Origin: Trichodesmium sp002260545
Lineage (GTDB): Bacteria; Cyanobacteriota; Cyanobacteriia; Cyanobacteriales; Microcoleaceae
DNA: 64,000 nt
Assembly: GCF_050016015.1 (NCBI RefSeq)
Contig: NZ_JBNHEQ010000243.1
Coordinates: 1 to 64,000 of the forward strand
Reading direction: 5' to 3'
Every line of letters starts with the position of its first letter. The stretch's first letter is position 1. Below are positions 18,669-26,523 of the stretch, in pieces. A program made the translations under genes and the position numbers. The notes beneath the pieces were generated by a model. The model was not told the origin of the DNA. It was given only the letters and a program-made list of their open reading frames with translations, and did no database searches.

Positions 18669-18719
18669 AGCTTGTGTAAAGATGAAATATCGGTCATAAT
18701 AGATAAACTGAAAAATTTA

Positions 18720-19796
18720 GTGCAATCAAACACTGTTCTCCCTCAAGCAACTGACAAAAACTCAACTCCCTCAAAAATAGAGTTACCCTTTACTCTCCAA
18801 GAGGTGAAGGCAGCTATTCCTCCCCACTGTTTTGAACCTTCCCTCTGGAGGTCTCTGAGCTATTTCTTTCTAGATATTGGCATTATCGCAGGTTTATATG
18901 CTATTGCCTACAATTTAGATTCATGGTTCTTTTTCCCCATTTTCTGGTTAATGCAAGGAACTATGTTTTGGGCATTATTTGTAGTTGGACATGACTGCGG
19001 TCACGGTTCCTTCTCCAAATATAAATGGGTGAATAATTTAATTGGGCATCTATCTCATACTCCTATTCTCGTACCATACCACGGTTGGCGCATCAGCCAC
19101 AGAACTCACCACGCCAATACCGGAAATATTGACACTGATGAAAGTTGGTATCCAGTGACTGAGAGTAATTACAATAATATGTCTTGGCCTGAAAAGATAG
19201 GTCGCTTTTATATAGTATTATTAGCCTATCCATTCTATTTATTTAGGCGATCGCCAAATCGTGCAGGCTCCCATTTCATGCCCGATAGTCCATTATTCCG
19301 TCCTAATGAAAAATGGGATGTTTTAACCAGTTCAGCTCTCTGGATGTTAATGGTAGGTTTTCTTGGTTTCCTGACCTATCAATTTGGTTGGGTTTTTCTA
19401 GTAAAATATTACCTGGTTCCTTATGTAATATTTGTGATGTGGCTAGATTTAGTCACCTTCCTACACCACACAGAACCGGATATTCCTTGGTATCGTGGAG
19501 ATGATTGGTATTTTCTCAAAGGTGCATTATCAAGTATCGACCGCGACTATGGTTTTATCAACTCCATTCATCACGACATTGGTACTCACGTCGCTCATCA
19601 CATCTTTTTGAGTATGCCTCATTATCATTTGAAAACAGCAACAGAGGCAATTAAACCTATCCTGGGTGAATATTATCGTAAGTCAAGCGAACCAATATGG
19701 AAGAGTTTCATTAATTCTTACTTAGCTTGTCATTTTGTTTCAGATACAGGTTCTCCAGTATATTATCAATCAGGTTGGAAGAAACCTTCAAACTAA
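18720..19796 (+). CDS. desB: Omega-3 (delta-15) fatty-acid desaturase
   Basis: Membrane di-iron acyl-lipid desaturase that adds the omega-3 double bond, important at low temperature. The three His boxes are HDCGH, HRTHH and HVAHH. Four hydrophobic segments occur in pairs (SYFFLDIGIIAGLYAIAY, FWLMQGTMFWALFVVG, then two after residue 230). The FFFPIFWLMQGTMFWALF run and VPYHGWRISHRTHH are as in DesB. The open frame reaches back to a TTG at 18648, but those codons lie in a repeat end. A GTG at 18720 gives 358 residues, the family's usual length, and is my choice. A 10-bp hairpin at 19809-19832 separates it from the methyltransferase. Confidence 0.88.
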   Translation: MQSNTVLPQATDKNSTPSKIELPFTLQEVKAAIPPHCFEPSLWRSLSYFFLDIGIIAGLYAIAYNLDSWFFFPIFWLMQGTMFWALFVVGHDCGHGSFSKYKWVNNLIGHLSHTPILVPYHGWRISHRTHHANTGNIDTDESWYPVTESNYNNMSWPEKIGRFYIVLLAYPFYLFRRSPNRAGSHFMPDSPLFRPNEKWDVLTSSALWMLMVGFLGFLTYQFGWVFLVKYYLVPYVIFVMWLDLVTFLHHTEPDIPWYRGDDWYFLKGALSSIDRDYGFINSIHHDIGTHVAHHIFLSMPHYHLKTATEAIKPILGEYYRKSSEPIWKSFINSYLACHFVSDTGSPVYYQSGWKKPSN

Positions 19797-19808
19797 TTAT
19801 ATCACGGT

Positions 19809-19832
19809 AGAGATGTTCTTTTGAACATCTCT
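19809..19832. terminator. AGAGATGTTC hairpin after desB
   Basis: Perfect 10-bp stem (AGAGATGTTC with GAACATCTCT) and a TTTT loop, 13 bases after the desB stop. No T-run follows, so it may be a repeat of the GTAGAGACGTT palindrome type rather than a true terminator. Confidence 0.45.
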
Positions 19833-19871
19833 ATTGATTTGGATAATTTTGGCAAAAGTTTCAATATTTAT

Positions 19872-20549
19872 ATGAAAACTGACTATCCAGGACATGACCG
19901 TGCTTACCAAAGGCGACAAAATAATCCAGAGTATGCAGGTTGGATGAAACATGAAGAATTGGAAGAAGACTGGCAACTCAGTTGGCAACCATTGATGCAA
20001 AAACCAGCATTTCCCAAACAGGGGAAATTACTGGAATTGGGTTGTGGGGCAGGAAATATCAGTATTTATTTTGCACAAGCAGGATATGATGTTACAGGTG
20101 TTGATATTGCTCCTACTGCAATTAATTGGGCGATTCAAAATGCAGCGAAGGCTAATGTTAATGTTAACTTTATTCAGGGTGATGTCCTCAAATTAACTGA
20201 AATTCCTGATGCCTCTTTTGATCTTGCTTTAGATGGTCGTTGTTTACATTGTATCATTGGTAGCGATCGCCTTCTATTTCTCCAGACAGCTCATCGTATT
20301 CTGAGACCAGGTGGTATTCTGATAATCAATACGATGTGTAATTACATTCTCACAACAACTAAGTTTCATAATTTTGATCCTCAAACACGCTGTACTATTT
20401 ATAATGGTATAGCTACTCGCTACATTGGTTATTCTAATGATATTTTGCAAGAGATTATTGAAGCAAAATTTCTAGTTTTGAATGCAGAATTTTTGTCTCC
20501 CAGACATAATGAAGGAGGAGAACTACAAGTAATTGCCGAAAAAAGATAG
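19872..20549 (+). CDS. SAM-dependent methyltransferase (class I)
   Basis: 225 residues from the ATG at 19872. The open frame starts further up at a TTG inside the hairpin, which is unlikely to be used. Motif I is LLELGCGAGNISIYFA, motif II is VTGVDIAPTAINWA, followed by NFIQGDVLKL and the post-motif LRPGGILIINTMCN. A Cys/His pair sits in LDGRCLHCIIG. These make it a Rossmann-fold methyltransferase; the substrate is unknown. It lies 76 bases after desB in the same direction, but no functional link is evident. A GCGATCGC HIP1 site lies within it. Confidence 0.83.
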   Translation: MKTDYPGHDRAYQRRQNNPEYAGWMKHEELEEDWQLSWQPLMQKPAFPKQGKLLELGCGAGNISIYFAQAGYDVTGVDIAPTAINWAIQNAAKANVNVNFIQGDVLKLTEIPDASFDLALDGRCLHCIIGSDRLLFLQTAHRILRPGGILIINTMCNYILTTTKFHNFDPQTRCTIYNGIATRYIGYSNDILQEIIEAKFLVLNAEFLSPRHNEGGELQVIAEKR

Positions 20550-20556
20550 AATTTAT

Positions 20557-20822
20557 TACCGAATAATTAATAATCAATAGTTAATAATTAACAATTAAAC
20601 AATTCATATTTAAAGCCTCCGCGTTAAGAAAATAATATCAAAAACTTTCTTTATGTGTTAATCTCATTTTTTCAACAAGGAGTAATTATTAATTATTAAG
20701 CATTGCTGAATAAAGGTATGAAAATAAAAATTCAACAATCTCAAATATTTGTTATTCAATAGTTTAGCAATTACCAAAAAATACGAATTATACCCAAAAT
20801 CAGCAATGCCAATTATTAATTG
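20557..20822. repeat. Dispersed ATTATC / GGCTTTAAACC repeat, copy 5 and AT-rich flank
   Basis: ACCGAATAATTAATAATC, TTTAAAGCCTCCGCG and the AT-rich tract, with the remainder poorly preserved. A CCAATTATTAATTGTTAATT stretch leads directly into the 3' end of trpA. No gene seen. Confidence 0.5.
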
Positions 20823-21626
20823 TTAATTATTAATTATAGCTGCCTTCAAACTCTGACAAAACTGCCCGATCGCCTCCAAACCCTCATCGGGAGTTCCCTC
20901 AGCCAACCGCTTCACCACCGCACTACCAACAATAACCGCATCACTCCCCCACTTTTTTACCTGCAAAGCGTGTTCCGGTTGAGAAATACCAAAACCCACA
21001 CCAATAGGTTTATCAGTCACCCCCCGCATTTGTGCCAACAAATCTTGCACCCCCGTCTGTACTTGAGTGCGCATTCCCGTAACCCCAGTCACACTCACAA
21101 GATAAATAAATCCTTGAGACTGACGAGCGATCGCCTCTATTCTCTCTTTTGGACTAGTAGGAGCTACCAATAAAGTCAACTCTATCCCAATCTCCTTTGC
21201 TGGTTTCAACAAAATATCTGCCTCCTCCAACGGCAAGTCTGGCACAACCAAACCCCTAGCACCCACATCATAAATTTTTTTTAGGAAGTTCTCTACCCCT
21301 AGGTACAAAATAGGATTGTAATAAGTAAATAGAATTATTGGCGATCGCAACCTCGGACTAACCGTTTGTACTACCTCCAACACCGACTCCAAAGTTGTCC
21401 CGCGACTCAAAGAACGAGTAGCAGCAGCCTGAATTACTGGGCCATCAGCCAGAGGGTCAGAATAGGGCACACCCAACTCTATCAAATCTGCCCCACTACT
21501 ATCCAATACTTCCAAAGCCTTAGCTGTAGTTTCCAAATCTGGGTCGCCTGCTGTAATGAAGGGAATCAAAGCACACTGACCACCATTATTGCGTAGAGAT
21601 TCAAAACAATGAGAAACTGAAATCAT
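20823..21626 (-). CDS. trpA: Tryptophan synthase alpha subunit
   Basis: Cleaves indole-3-glycerol phosphate to indole and glyceraldehyde 3-phosphate; works as an alpha2-beta2 complex with TrpB, which is not in this window. 267 residues. The catalytic Glu and Asp are E50 and D61 in LIELGVPYSDPLADGPVIQ, and the phosphate-binding parts are GVTGMR and GFGISQPEHA, then VIVGSAVVKRL. All key residues are present. It is the last of three minus-strand genes (ndhL, DUF3007, trpA), an order common in cyanobacteria although the functions differ. The gap to the DUF3007 gene is 113 bases and contains a GTAGGGGTTAACGGCCGTTG palindrome (near 21690), so it may have its own promoter. Confidence 0.96.
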   Translation of the reverse strand: MISVSHCFESLRNNGGQCALIPFITAGDPDLETTAKALEVLDSSGADLIELGVPYSDPLADGPVIQAAATRSLSRGTTLESVLEVVQTVSPRLRSPIILFTYYNPILYLGVENFLKKIYDVGARGLVVPDLPLEEADILLKPAKEIGIELTLLVAPTSPKERIEAIARQSQGFIYLVSVTGVTGMRTQVQTGVQDLLAQMRGVTDKPIGVGFGISQPEHALQVKKWGSDAVIVGSAVVKRLAEGTPDEGLEAIGQFCQSLKAAIINN

Positions 21627-21739
21627 TTTTTATTTTCAATAATTGATTATAACTACCCAGTAGGGACAATAAAACTATACATCTTTTGTAGGGGTTAACG
21701 GCCGTTGACCCCTACCATAATATTTGGTTATAAATCCTG

Positions 21740-22063
21740 TTATTCTTGCTTTTTTCTCTGATCTAGCTTTTCCTGTTCAACTTCAGCCTGCAATTTAGCC
21801 AACTCTTCTGGGGTCATTTCTTCCAAACGCTTTTGCAGCACAGCTTCCTCATAATCCTTTAACTGTTGGTTATAAGTCATATCGCTATTGGTAACCCGAA
21901 ATAAATAGGTCAGTAGCCAGATAAATAAGCCACCGACCAAAATTGCTTGTGTCCAAATACCAGCATTGGTACTATCTATCCCTACTACTTGTAATACTAA
22001 ATAGAGGAGACCACCAGCACCAAAAATACCAATACTTATTACAATGGCATCAATTCGTCGCAT
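21740..22063 (-). CDS. DUF3007 family protein
   Basis: 107 residues with two membrane helices (IDAIVISIGIFGAGGLLYLV, and WTQAILVGGLFIWLLTYLF). The C-terminal half is acidic and helical (EEMTPEELAKLQAEVEQEKL). This DUF3007 pattern is confined to photosynthetic organisms and is usually found beside ndhL, as here. Its ATG shares one base with the ndhL stop (TAATG), so the two are translationally coupled, which suggests a role linked to the NDH-1 complex in the thylakoid membrane. That role is inference. Confidence 0.88.
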   Translation of the reverse strand: MRRIDAIVISIGIFGAGGLLYLVLQVVGIDSTNAGIWTQAILVGGLFIWLLTYLFRVTNSDMTYNQQLKDYEEAVLQKRLEEMTPEELAKLQAEVEQEKLDQRKKQE

Positions 22064-22317
22064 TAACCTTCAATTTGTCGCTTTCTAGGGCGAAAGTTTA
22101 AAAATGGGGACAAAACCAACATACCAGGGAAGAATAAGAACATCAAGAAGTACATCAAAACTCGTTCAATAGAACTAGCAACATACCAACGGGTATTAAG
22201 ATAAGCATAGACTATAGCTGGCATTACTAGGAGATAGGCTCCAGCTAGGGCAGCATAAATGATTAGGATAATTAGATTTGTGCCTAGTTCTAAGTTCGTT
22301 AATAGCTCTAAATTCAT
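22063..22317 (-). CDS. ndhL: NAD(P)H-quinone oxidoreductase subunit L
   Basis: 84-residue membrane subunit specific to the photosynthetic NDH-1 complex, needed for ferredoxin-dependent cyclic electron flow and respiration. Two membrane segments (LIILIIYAALAGAYLLVMPA, and RVLMYFLMFLFFPGMLVL) are followed by the signature SPFLNFRPRKR. YLNTRWYVASSIERVLMYF is the family core. First gene of a minus-strand run with the DUF3007 gene and trpA; the overlapping stop/start TAATG links it to the DUF3007 gene. Confidence 0.93.
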   Translation of the reverse strand: MNLELLTNLELGTNLIILIIYAALAGAYLLVMPAIVYAYLNTRWYVASSIERVLMYFLMFLFFPGMLVLSPFLNFRPRKRQIEG

Positions 22318-22795
22318 AAATCAAGATTGAGAAATTTCAATAGTTAATCGTATACTGTCTAATATATTATGGGCAGATTAATTGTTTTTCCAGTAAATCT
22401 CCAGATTATTCTATAATTTTCTCCTGGCAAGAGATTTTTTCAGATATTTAGCCTGAAGCCTATATTGGCCATACAATCAAGTTCTCAAGTTTGCGTTAGG
22501 GTAGCTCCTCTGCAAGAGGCAGCATTCCGAAGGACAGGAAAGGACAGGAAAGGACAGGAAAGGACAGGAAAGGACAGGAAAAACCAAATATCCGCTGTTA
22601 CGATGGTAACTAAAAACTGATAACTGATAACTGAAATGACTCCTTTCCCCAAATGACTAGATTCTAGAGCCTTACAAAAAGATTAATCTGTTTACCGAGA
22701 ATCCTTAATATTTTTTTTTCAAAATACTTGCCAAAATTTTAAACATTGTGCTTTAATAAAGGAATGAGCAAAAAAATATAATATATTACTCTTAA
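22318..22795. other. Gene-free stretch with a 10-bp tandem repeat
   Basis: 478 bases between divergent ndhL and the tRNA gene. It holds five exact AGGACAGGAA units (22531-22580) and the common cyanobacterial AACTGATAACTGATAACTGA tract at about 22614-22634. The tRNA promoter should be in the last ~60 bases; none is clear. Confidence 0.6.
22531..22580. repeat. Five tandem copies of AGGACAGGAA
   Basis: Exact 10-bp units, five in a row, with no divergence among them, which suggests recent slippage. Not in a gene. Confidence 0.9.
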
Positions 22796-22879
22796 GGGGG
22801 TGTGGCGGAATGGTAGACGCTACGGACTTAAAATCCGTTGACCTTAACAGTCGTGTGGGTTCAAGTCCCACCACCCCCA
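22796..22879 (+). tRNA. tRNA-Leu (anticodon UAA), without intron
   Basis: The 84-base gene folds as a class II tRNA. The 7-bp acceptor stem is GGGGGTG with CACCCCC, with discriminator A. The D arm is GCGGAATGGTAGACGC. The anticodon arm is ACGGA-CTTAAAA-TCCGT with anticodon TAA. A long variable arm (TGACCTTAACAGTCG) precedes the T arm GTGGGTTCAAGTCCCAC. CCA is not encoded. The anticodon loop is continuous, so the group I intron that interrupts this tRNA in many cyanobacteria is absent. Confidence 0.96.
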
Positions 22880-23408
22880 CTACTTAAAACCTTTTCTAGT
22901 CTTGCTTTTACAGTTTTACCGAATAATTAAGGTTTAAAGCCTCTCCTTTAAAGGAGAAATAATGAATTTATTTTCCTTTTATTCAATCCTCTTCCTTTTA
23001 GGGAGAGGTAATTATCAATTATCAATTATCAATTATCAATTATTGAACCATGACTTGGCTTTGAAGGGGTAATTTTTATTACAAGAGGGAAAAAAGGCTA
23101 TTTGTGACATTTTTGCGACAAGAATTTTTAATAGGGGTGATTTGATATTGTGCGCTTGGCTTTTAACTTTCCAGAATTATCCCAAGGCTGTACAGTTTTT
23201 ACACTAACTCCTAATCTTTCTGCAAATTAGTGATTGTTTTATATTCTAGACATTTTGTGTATATTTGTCTAGGGTAGTCTATATTTTTGCACTTTTTTTG
23301 AGCTACAGTATGGCTTTTGTCTGTGGTAGTAGAAGTTACATTTGTGGTTGAGCCAAGGTTATTGCTCTGACTACCCCTGTTTCAACTAGGAAATTCCTAA
23401 AAGCACAA
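22880..23408. other. Gene-free stretch after tRNA-Leu
   Basis: A clean copy of the ATTATC/GGCTTTAAACC repeat occupies 22918-23045. Beyond it (23046-23408) I see only AT-rich sequence with TTTTTGCACTTTTTTTGAGC near 23285 and no coding frame. Confidence 0.6.
22918..23045. repeat. Dispersed ATTATC / GGCTTTAAACC repeat, copy 6 (best preserved)
   Basis: ACCGAATAATTAAGGTTTAA begins the element; AGCCTCTCCTTTAAAGGAGA forms a hairpin, TCAATCCTCTTCCTTTTAGG with GAGAGG forms a second, and four ATTATCA units follow (22007-type array at 23008-23043). The element is about 130 bp and can be used as the reference for the other copies. Confidence 0.75.
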
Positions 23409-23738
23409 CTACTTAATTATCTTTTTCCTTCGACTCCACAAACCTAATCCTACTACAAAAAATAACCCACTAATTAAAGTAGGTTCAGGTGTCCCTACAT
23501 AATCCTTGACCTTATCTACTAAGTTACAATCAATAGTAGATGTTTGAGAATTCTGAGATGTTTCACCTAAAAATTGTGATAAATTAGAACTTCCAGCAGA
23601 ATTACTATTAGTAGCTAAATTACTATTGTTATTGTGAGTAGAATTTGTGACAAAAGCTCCTACAGGCAACTTGGAAGAAAATCCTACACTCATAATTGAG
23701 CTAACCACAACAACTTGTAAAAATTGATTGATTTTCAT
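23409..23738 (-). CDS. Small PEP-CTERM protein
   Basis: 109 residues. It has an N-terminal signal peptide (FLQVVVVSSIMSVGFSSKLP) and an Asn/Ser-rich low-complexity middle. The C-terminal sorting signal is TPEPTLISGLFFVVGLGLWS followed by RRKK: the PEP motif, a membrane helix and a basic tail. Proteins of this kind are cleaved and sorted to the surface by an exosortase, which is not encoded in the window. Function unknown; a structural or matrix role is usual. The gene lies downstream of, and in the same direction as, the M50 protease gene. Confidence 0.8.
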   Translation of the reverse strand: MKINQFLQVVVVSSIMSVGFSSKLPVGAFVTNSTHNNNSNLATNSNSAGSSNLSQFLGETSQNSQTSTIDCNLVDKVKDYVGTPEPTLISGLFFVVGLGLWSRRKKIIK

Positions 23739-23852
23739 TTATAGATACTCCTAATAAAGTCAAAAGCTAAAAGTAAAAAGTAAAAAGGCAAAAGTCAGAA
23801 TTTAAGAAAGTTAAATCATACACAATTTGTAGGGGTTAACGGCCGTTAACCC

Positions 23853-24923
23853 CTACGATAATATGGTGATATTACCTAATTCCTGTATTGGTAAAAATTC
23901 CCAAATTAAATTCCCAACTAACCACAACGTATAACCCAAAATCAAAACCGTATAAATAATACTAAGAGGAGCATAAATAGCTAAAATAGCTTGGTCAGAT
24001 GTTTTCTCAGGTGAAGGTTGACGGCGCAATAAATCAAAATAAAACAAGATAGATCGCTTCCTTAAATTATTAATTCCTGTCATTGCTACTAACAGATGAT
24101 AACCATCAAAAGCATTTAATGGATTCAAATTTAACGCGACTGTCAACAAAGCAGCACTCATCAATAAATAACTATTTTGCTGCATCAAACTCTGGGGAGG
24201 AGAAGCTAATAATAACCAAACTGCCAACGACCAAATAATTATTTGAACTATTACCCCCGCTGCTACAACTAAAACTCTTTGTTTCCGTTTTACTAAACAA
24301 TATTGGTCTGAAGTATTCGTGTACATCCCAGGCATGAAACACATAAATAATAAACCAATTTCTGGGACAATACCGCCGAAATTTTTCAGAGTAAAAGCAT
24401 GACCTAATTCATGCAAAAAAATCACCAACATTGAGGCAAAACCTAACTTTAATAAATTAGTTGGAGCTAAAGTCGAATCTCCCCAAACTTGTTGATGAGC
24501 AGAAACAATATCTGTGGCATAAACTAACCACAAAAAAATTGTTTGACCGAGGAAAAAACATAGAAAAAAACCAAAACTAGCCGTCCAAACCCAACGAAGT
24601 TTATCTATATTTTCTGTTAACCATTCGTCAGGTTTGAACAGAGGAATTTTGAAAAATAATATTTGTGCCAAAGAGAACTTTTTCGGCGGAGGTTCCGTAC
24701 CCTCCAACATACCTGTTGCTGCTAATTTTTGCAATAATTGTTGAATGTCTTGGATAGTTAAATCGTATTTATTCGCAATGGCAGGGATTGGATTTTTTTC
24801 TAACAGACAAATGACATTTTTATCAATATTATCTACCTGTAGAAAAGTTGGATATTCAGGATTGCGTAATATCCAATAACCATCTGGATGTTGAATCCAA
24901 TGCACCTCTGATTTTAGTTGCAT
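23853..24923 (-). CDS. PqqD-like domain plus M50 (site-2) membrane metalloprotease
   Basis: 356 residues. Residues ~1-80 look like a PqqD/winged-helix peptide-binding domain (YWILRNPEYPTFLQVDNID, then LLQKLAATGMLEG). After that come at least six hydrophobic segments. The zinc motif HELGH is at 171-175 and the second site-2-protease motif LNPLNAFDGYHLL is near 264. Such PqqD-M50 fusions in cyanobacteria usually travel with secretion adaptor (HlyD) genes or small exported peptides, and may process or escort them through the membrane. Here the only same-strand partner is the PEP-CTERM gene 114 bases downstream. That link is a guess. Starts at ATG 24921-24923. Confidence 0.8.
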   Translation of the reverse strand: MQLKSEVHWIQHPDGYWILRNPEYPTFLQVDNIDKNVICLLEKNPIPAIANKYDLTIQDIQQLLQKLAATGMLEGTEPPPKKFSLAQILFFKIPLFKPDEWLTENIDKLRWVWTASFGFFLCFFLGQTIFLWLVYATDIVSAHQQVWGDSTLAPTNLLKLGFASMLVIFLHELGHAFTLKNFGGIVPEIGLLFMCFMPGMYTNTSDQYCLVKRKQRVLVVAAGVIVQIIIWSLAVWLLLASPPQSLMQQNSYLLMSAALLTVALNLNPLNAFDGYHLLVAMTGINNLRKRSILFYFDLLRRQPSPEKTSDQAILAIYAPLSIIYTVLILGYTLWLVGNLIWEFLPIQELGNITILS

Positions 24924-25867
24924 AAATTTATAAAATACTTACTAATAAGAAGTTTTTTAGACTAGAAAACCGTGAATATACTGGTGTATTTGTGAACAAT
25001 TAATTAGTCACTTTTATCCTAGATTTTAGAAGTTGTTCATAGACAGATTTAACGAAGTCAGAAGTCAGAAATCAGTAGGGGGCGAATGGCTATTCGCCCT
25101 TACTGATAGGGGAGCCGTCCGATTGGCGACTTATGTTTTTGTAACGGGTATTAGAGCAACGTTCCAAAAATATTTCGCCTTAAAAGACGGGATTTTAGAC
25201 CCAATTATTTTGATAAAATTATTTTGTTTATTATGGCATAGTTTTTTGTCGTTTTTGTCGAAGATCGACAAAATATCAAATTTTTTTTATTGAGTTAAAC
25301 CCGATTTCATCGGAATGCTTTGCGACCTTTGAATTTCAGCAATAATTTGTTCAAAAAAAATCAATAAAAGTTGTCGATCTTCAACAAAGTTGTCGAAGAT
25401 CGACAATTTTGTTTCTGAACTATGTTATGTTTATTTATTAAGTAATTAGTAACTTTATTTATTAGTTGGGCTTTGAAGTTATAAGCCCTCTTTGGGAATA
25501 CTTTGCTAACTCTAAAGGTTATCAGTAAATCCTGGGATATAAATGTTTAATACCTTATTTATTTCGTTAAAATCACGAATCAATCTGTATATTTACTGAG
25601 GTATTACTTATGTAAAATTTAGAATTTAAAATTTAGAATTCAGAATTATTAAATTAAGGAATTATAGTTGAGGTATTACTTATCTATAATTAACTGTTAT
25701 TGAACAATTAAAAATGTAGGTTGCGTAGAACGAAATTGGTAGGGGCGAATGGCAATTTTCGGCTGTCGCCGACATGAATGCGGAACATTCCGTCAGGAAA
25801 ACGCCCCTACAGGATGAAAAATAATTTAGAAAAAAATCAAAAAAATCAATAATCAGAGGTGCAATTT
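24924..25867. other. Long gene-free stretch upstream of the giant gene
   Basis: 944 bases. It includes a REP-like GGGCGAATGGCTATTCGCCC at 25080-25099 and two TTGTCGAAGATCGACAA hairpins (25255-25271 and 25390-25406), with a half-copy TTGTCGATCTT at 25371. AATTTAGAATTTAAAATTTA repeats lie near 25617. A REP unit at 25738-25815 is split by a second repeat (TTTTCGGCTGTCGCCGACAT). The 86-residue open frame at 25033 is made of REP sequence and I do not accept it as a gene. Confidence 0.6.
25255..25406. repeat. Paired TTGTCGAAGATCGACAA hairpins
   Basis: The 17-bp palindrome (TTGTCG, AAGAT, CGACAA) occurs twice, at 25255-25271 and 25390-25406, in the same orientation, with a TTGTCGATCTTCAACAAAG relative between them. 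They could be protein-binding sites or a small mobile palindrome. Confidence 0.6.
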
Positions 25868-26423
25868 ATGGTTTTTTTCTGGAAGAAAAAGACTAAACAA
25901 AAACAACCTAAAAAATCTCCTAAAAAGCCAAGAAGTAATACCTTTATTTTAGAATAAATTATTAGTCCTGGTCCGGCTTGCCCCATACCAATAGATGACT
26001 CCTTAGTTAACCATCCCATCTTTGGATTATTCACAGAACAAGAATTAATTACTACTATTTTAGGAACTGATGCTCCTCCAGATATTGCAGATATAAATAC
26101 AGAGAATTTAGTTCAAGATTATTGGGAAAATCTCAACGAATACTTTCAAGAAAACCCGACTGAAGCTAATAATATTGATTTAGAAGATTTGTCTACTTGG
26201 CCGACTTTAGAAGCACTAATAAATCCACCCACACCACCAGTAGAAATACCCGATGTTAGTGGAGCAGTAGATACTTTACCACCTCCAGCAATAGTACCAG
26301 TAGACCCCCCTAGAAATAATCCCGATAGTGGTAGTCAAGACCCAATTATTGATAATTCTCCTCAACCACCTACTTTAGTTAATACTATTTCCGACATTAC
26401 TTTAACACCGGAAATATCCTCTC
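25868..26423 (+). pseudogene. Giant subtilase/coiled-coil protein, N-terminal part, with an in-frame TAA
   Basis: From the ATG at 25868 the frame reads a very basic start (MVFFWKKKTKQKQPKKSPKK) and reaches a TAA at 25955-25957 (codon 30). It continues openly in the same frame for more than 150 codons: PGPACPIPIDDSLVNHPIFG, then FTEQELITTILGTDAPPD, a Pro-rich linker, and PTLVNTISDITLTPEISS, the start of an Ig-like repeat, at which the assembly gap begins. The protein-like sequence beyond the stop, with no alternative upstream start, shows the TAA is internal to one gene. A CAA-to-TAA change fits. No signal peptide is present. Confidence 0.7.
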
Positions 26424-26523
26424 NNNNNNNNNNNNNNNNNNNNNNNNNNNNNNNNNNNNNNNNNNNNNNNNNNNNNNNNNNNNNNNNNNNNNNNNNNNNN
26501 NNNNNNNNNNNNNNNNNNNNNNN
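26424..26523. other. Assembly gap (100 N) inside the Ig-like repeats
   Basis: The flanks are two copies of the same domain. If only one repeat junction were missing, about 75 bases would be needed. The true length may be larger by whole repeat units (about 85-100 codons each). The frames on the two sides differ only because N=100 is a placeholder. Confidence 0.9.

Larger units (their letters stand above)
17585..18719. other. Long gene-free stretch of nested repeats
   Basis: Over 1.1 kb without a supportable gene. In order: GGGGAGTAGGGG tandem tract (17601-17636), a TATACCATTTTTAAAAAAGAATGC repeat end near 17681 (given in part), two abutting copies of the ATTATC/GGCTTTAAACC repeat (17789-18057), a GTAGAGACGTTGCATGCAAC palindrome at 18076-18103, an unassigned open frame on the minus strand (18287-18478) that may be an old gene scrap, and the ATACC...GGTAT element at 18526-18668 that runs into the next gene. 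Confidence 0.6.

Noticed and set aside
25033..25293. 86-residue open frame
   Set aside because: It is read through a REP palindrome (VGGEWLFALTDRGA is REP sequence in translation) and then AT-rich DNA; no protein character.
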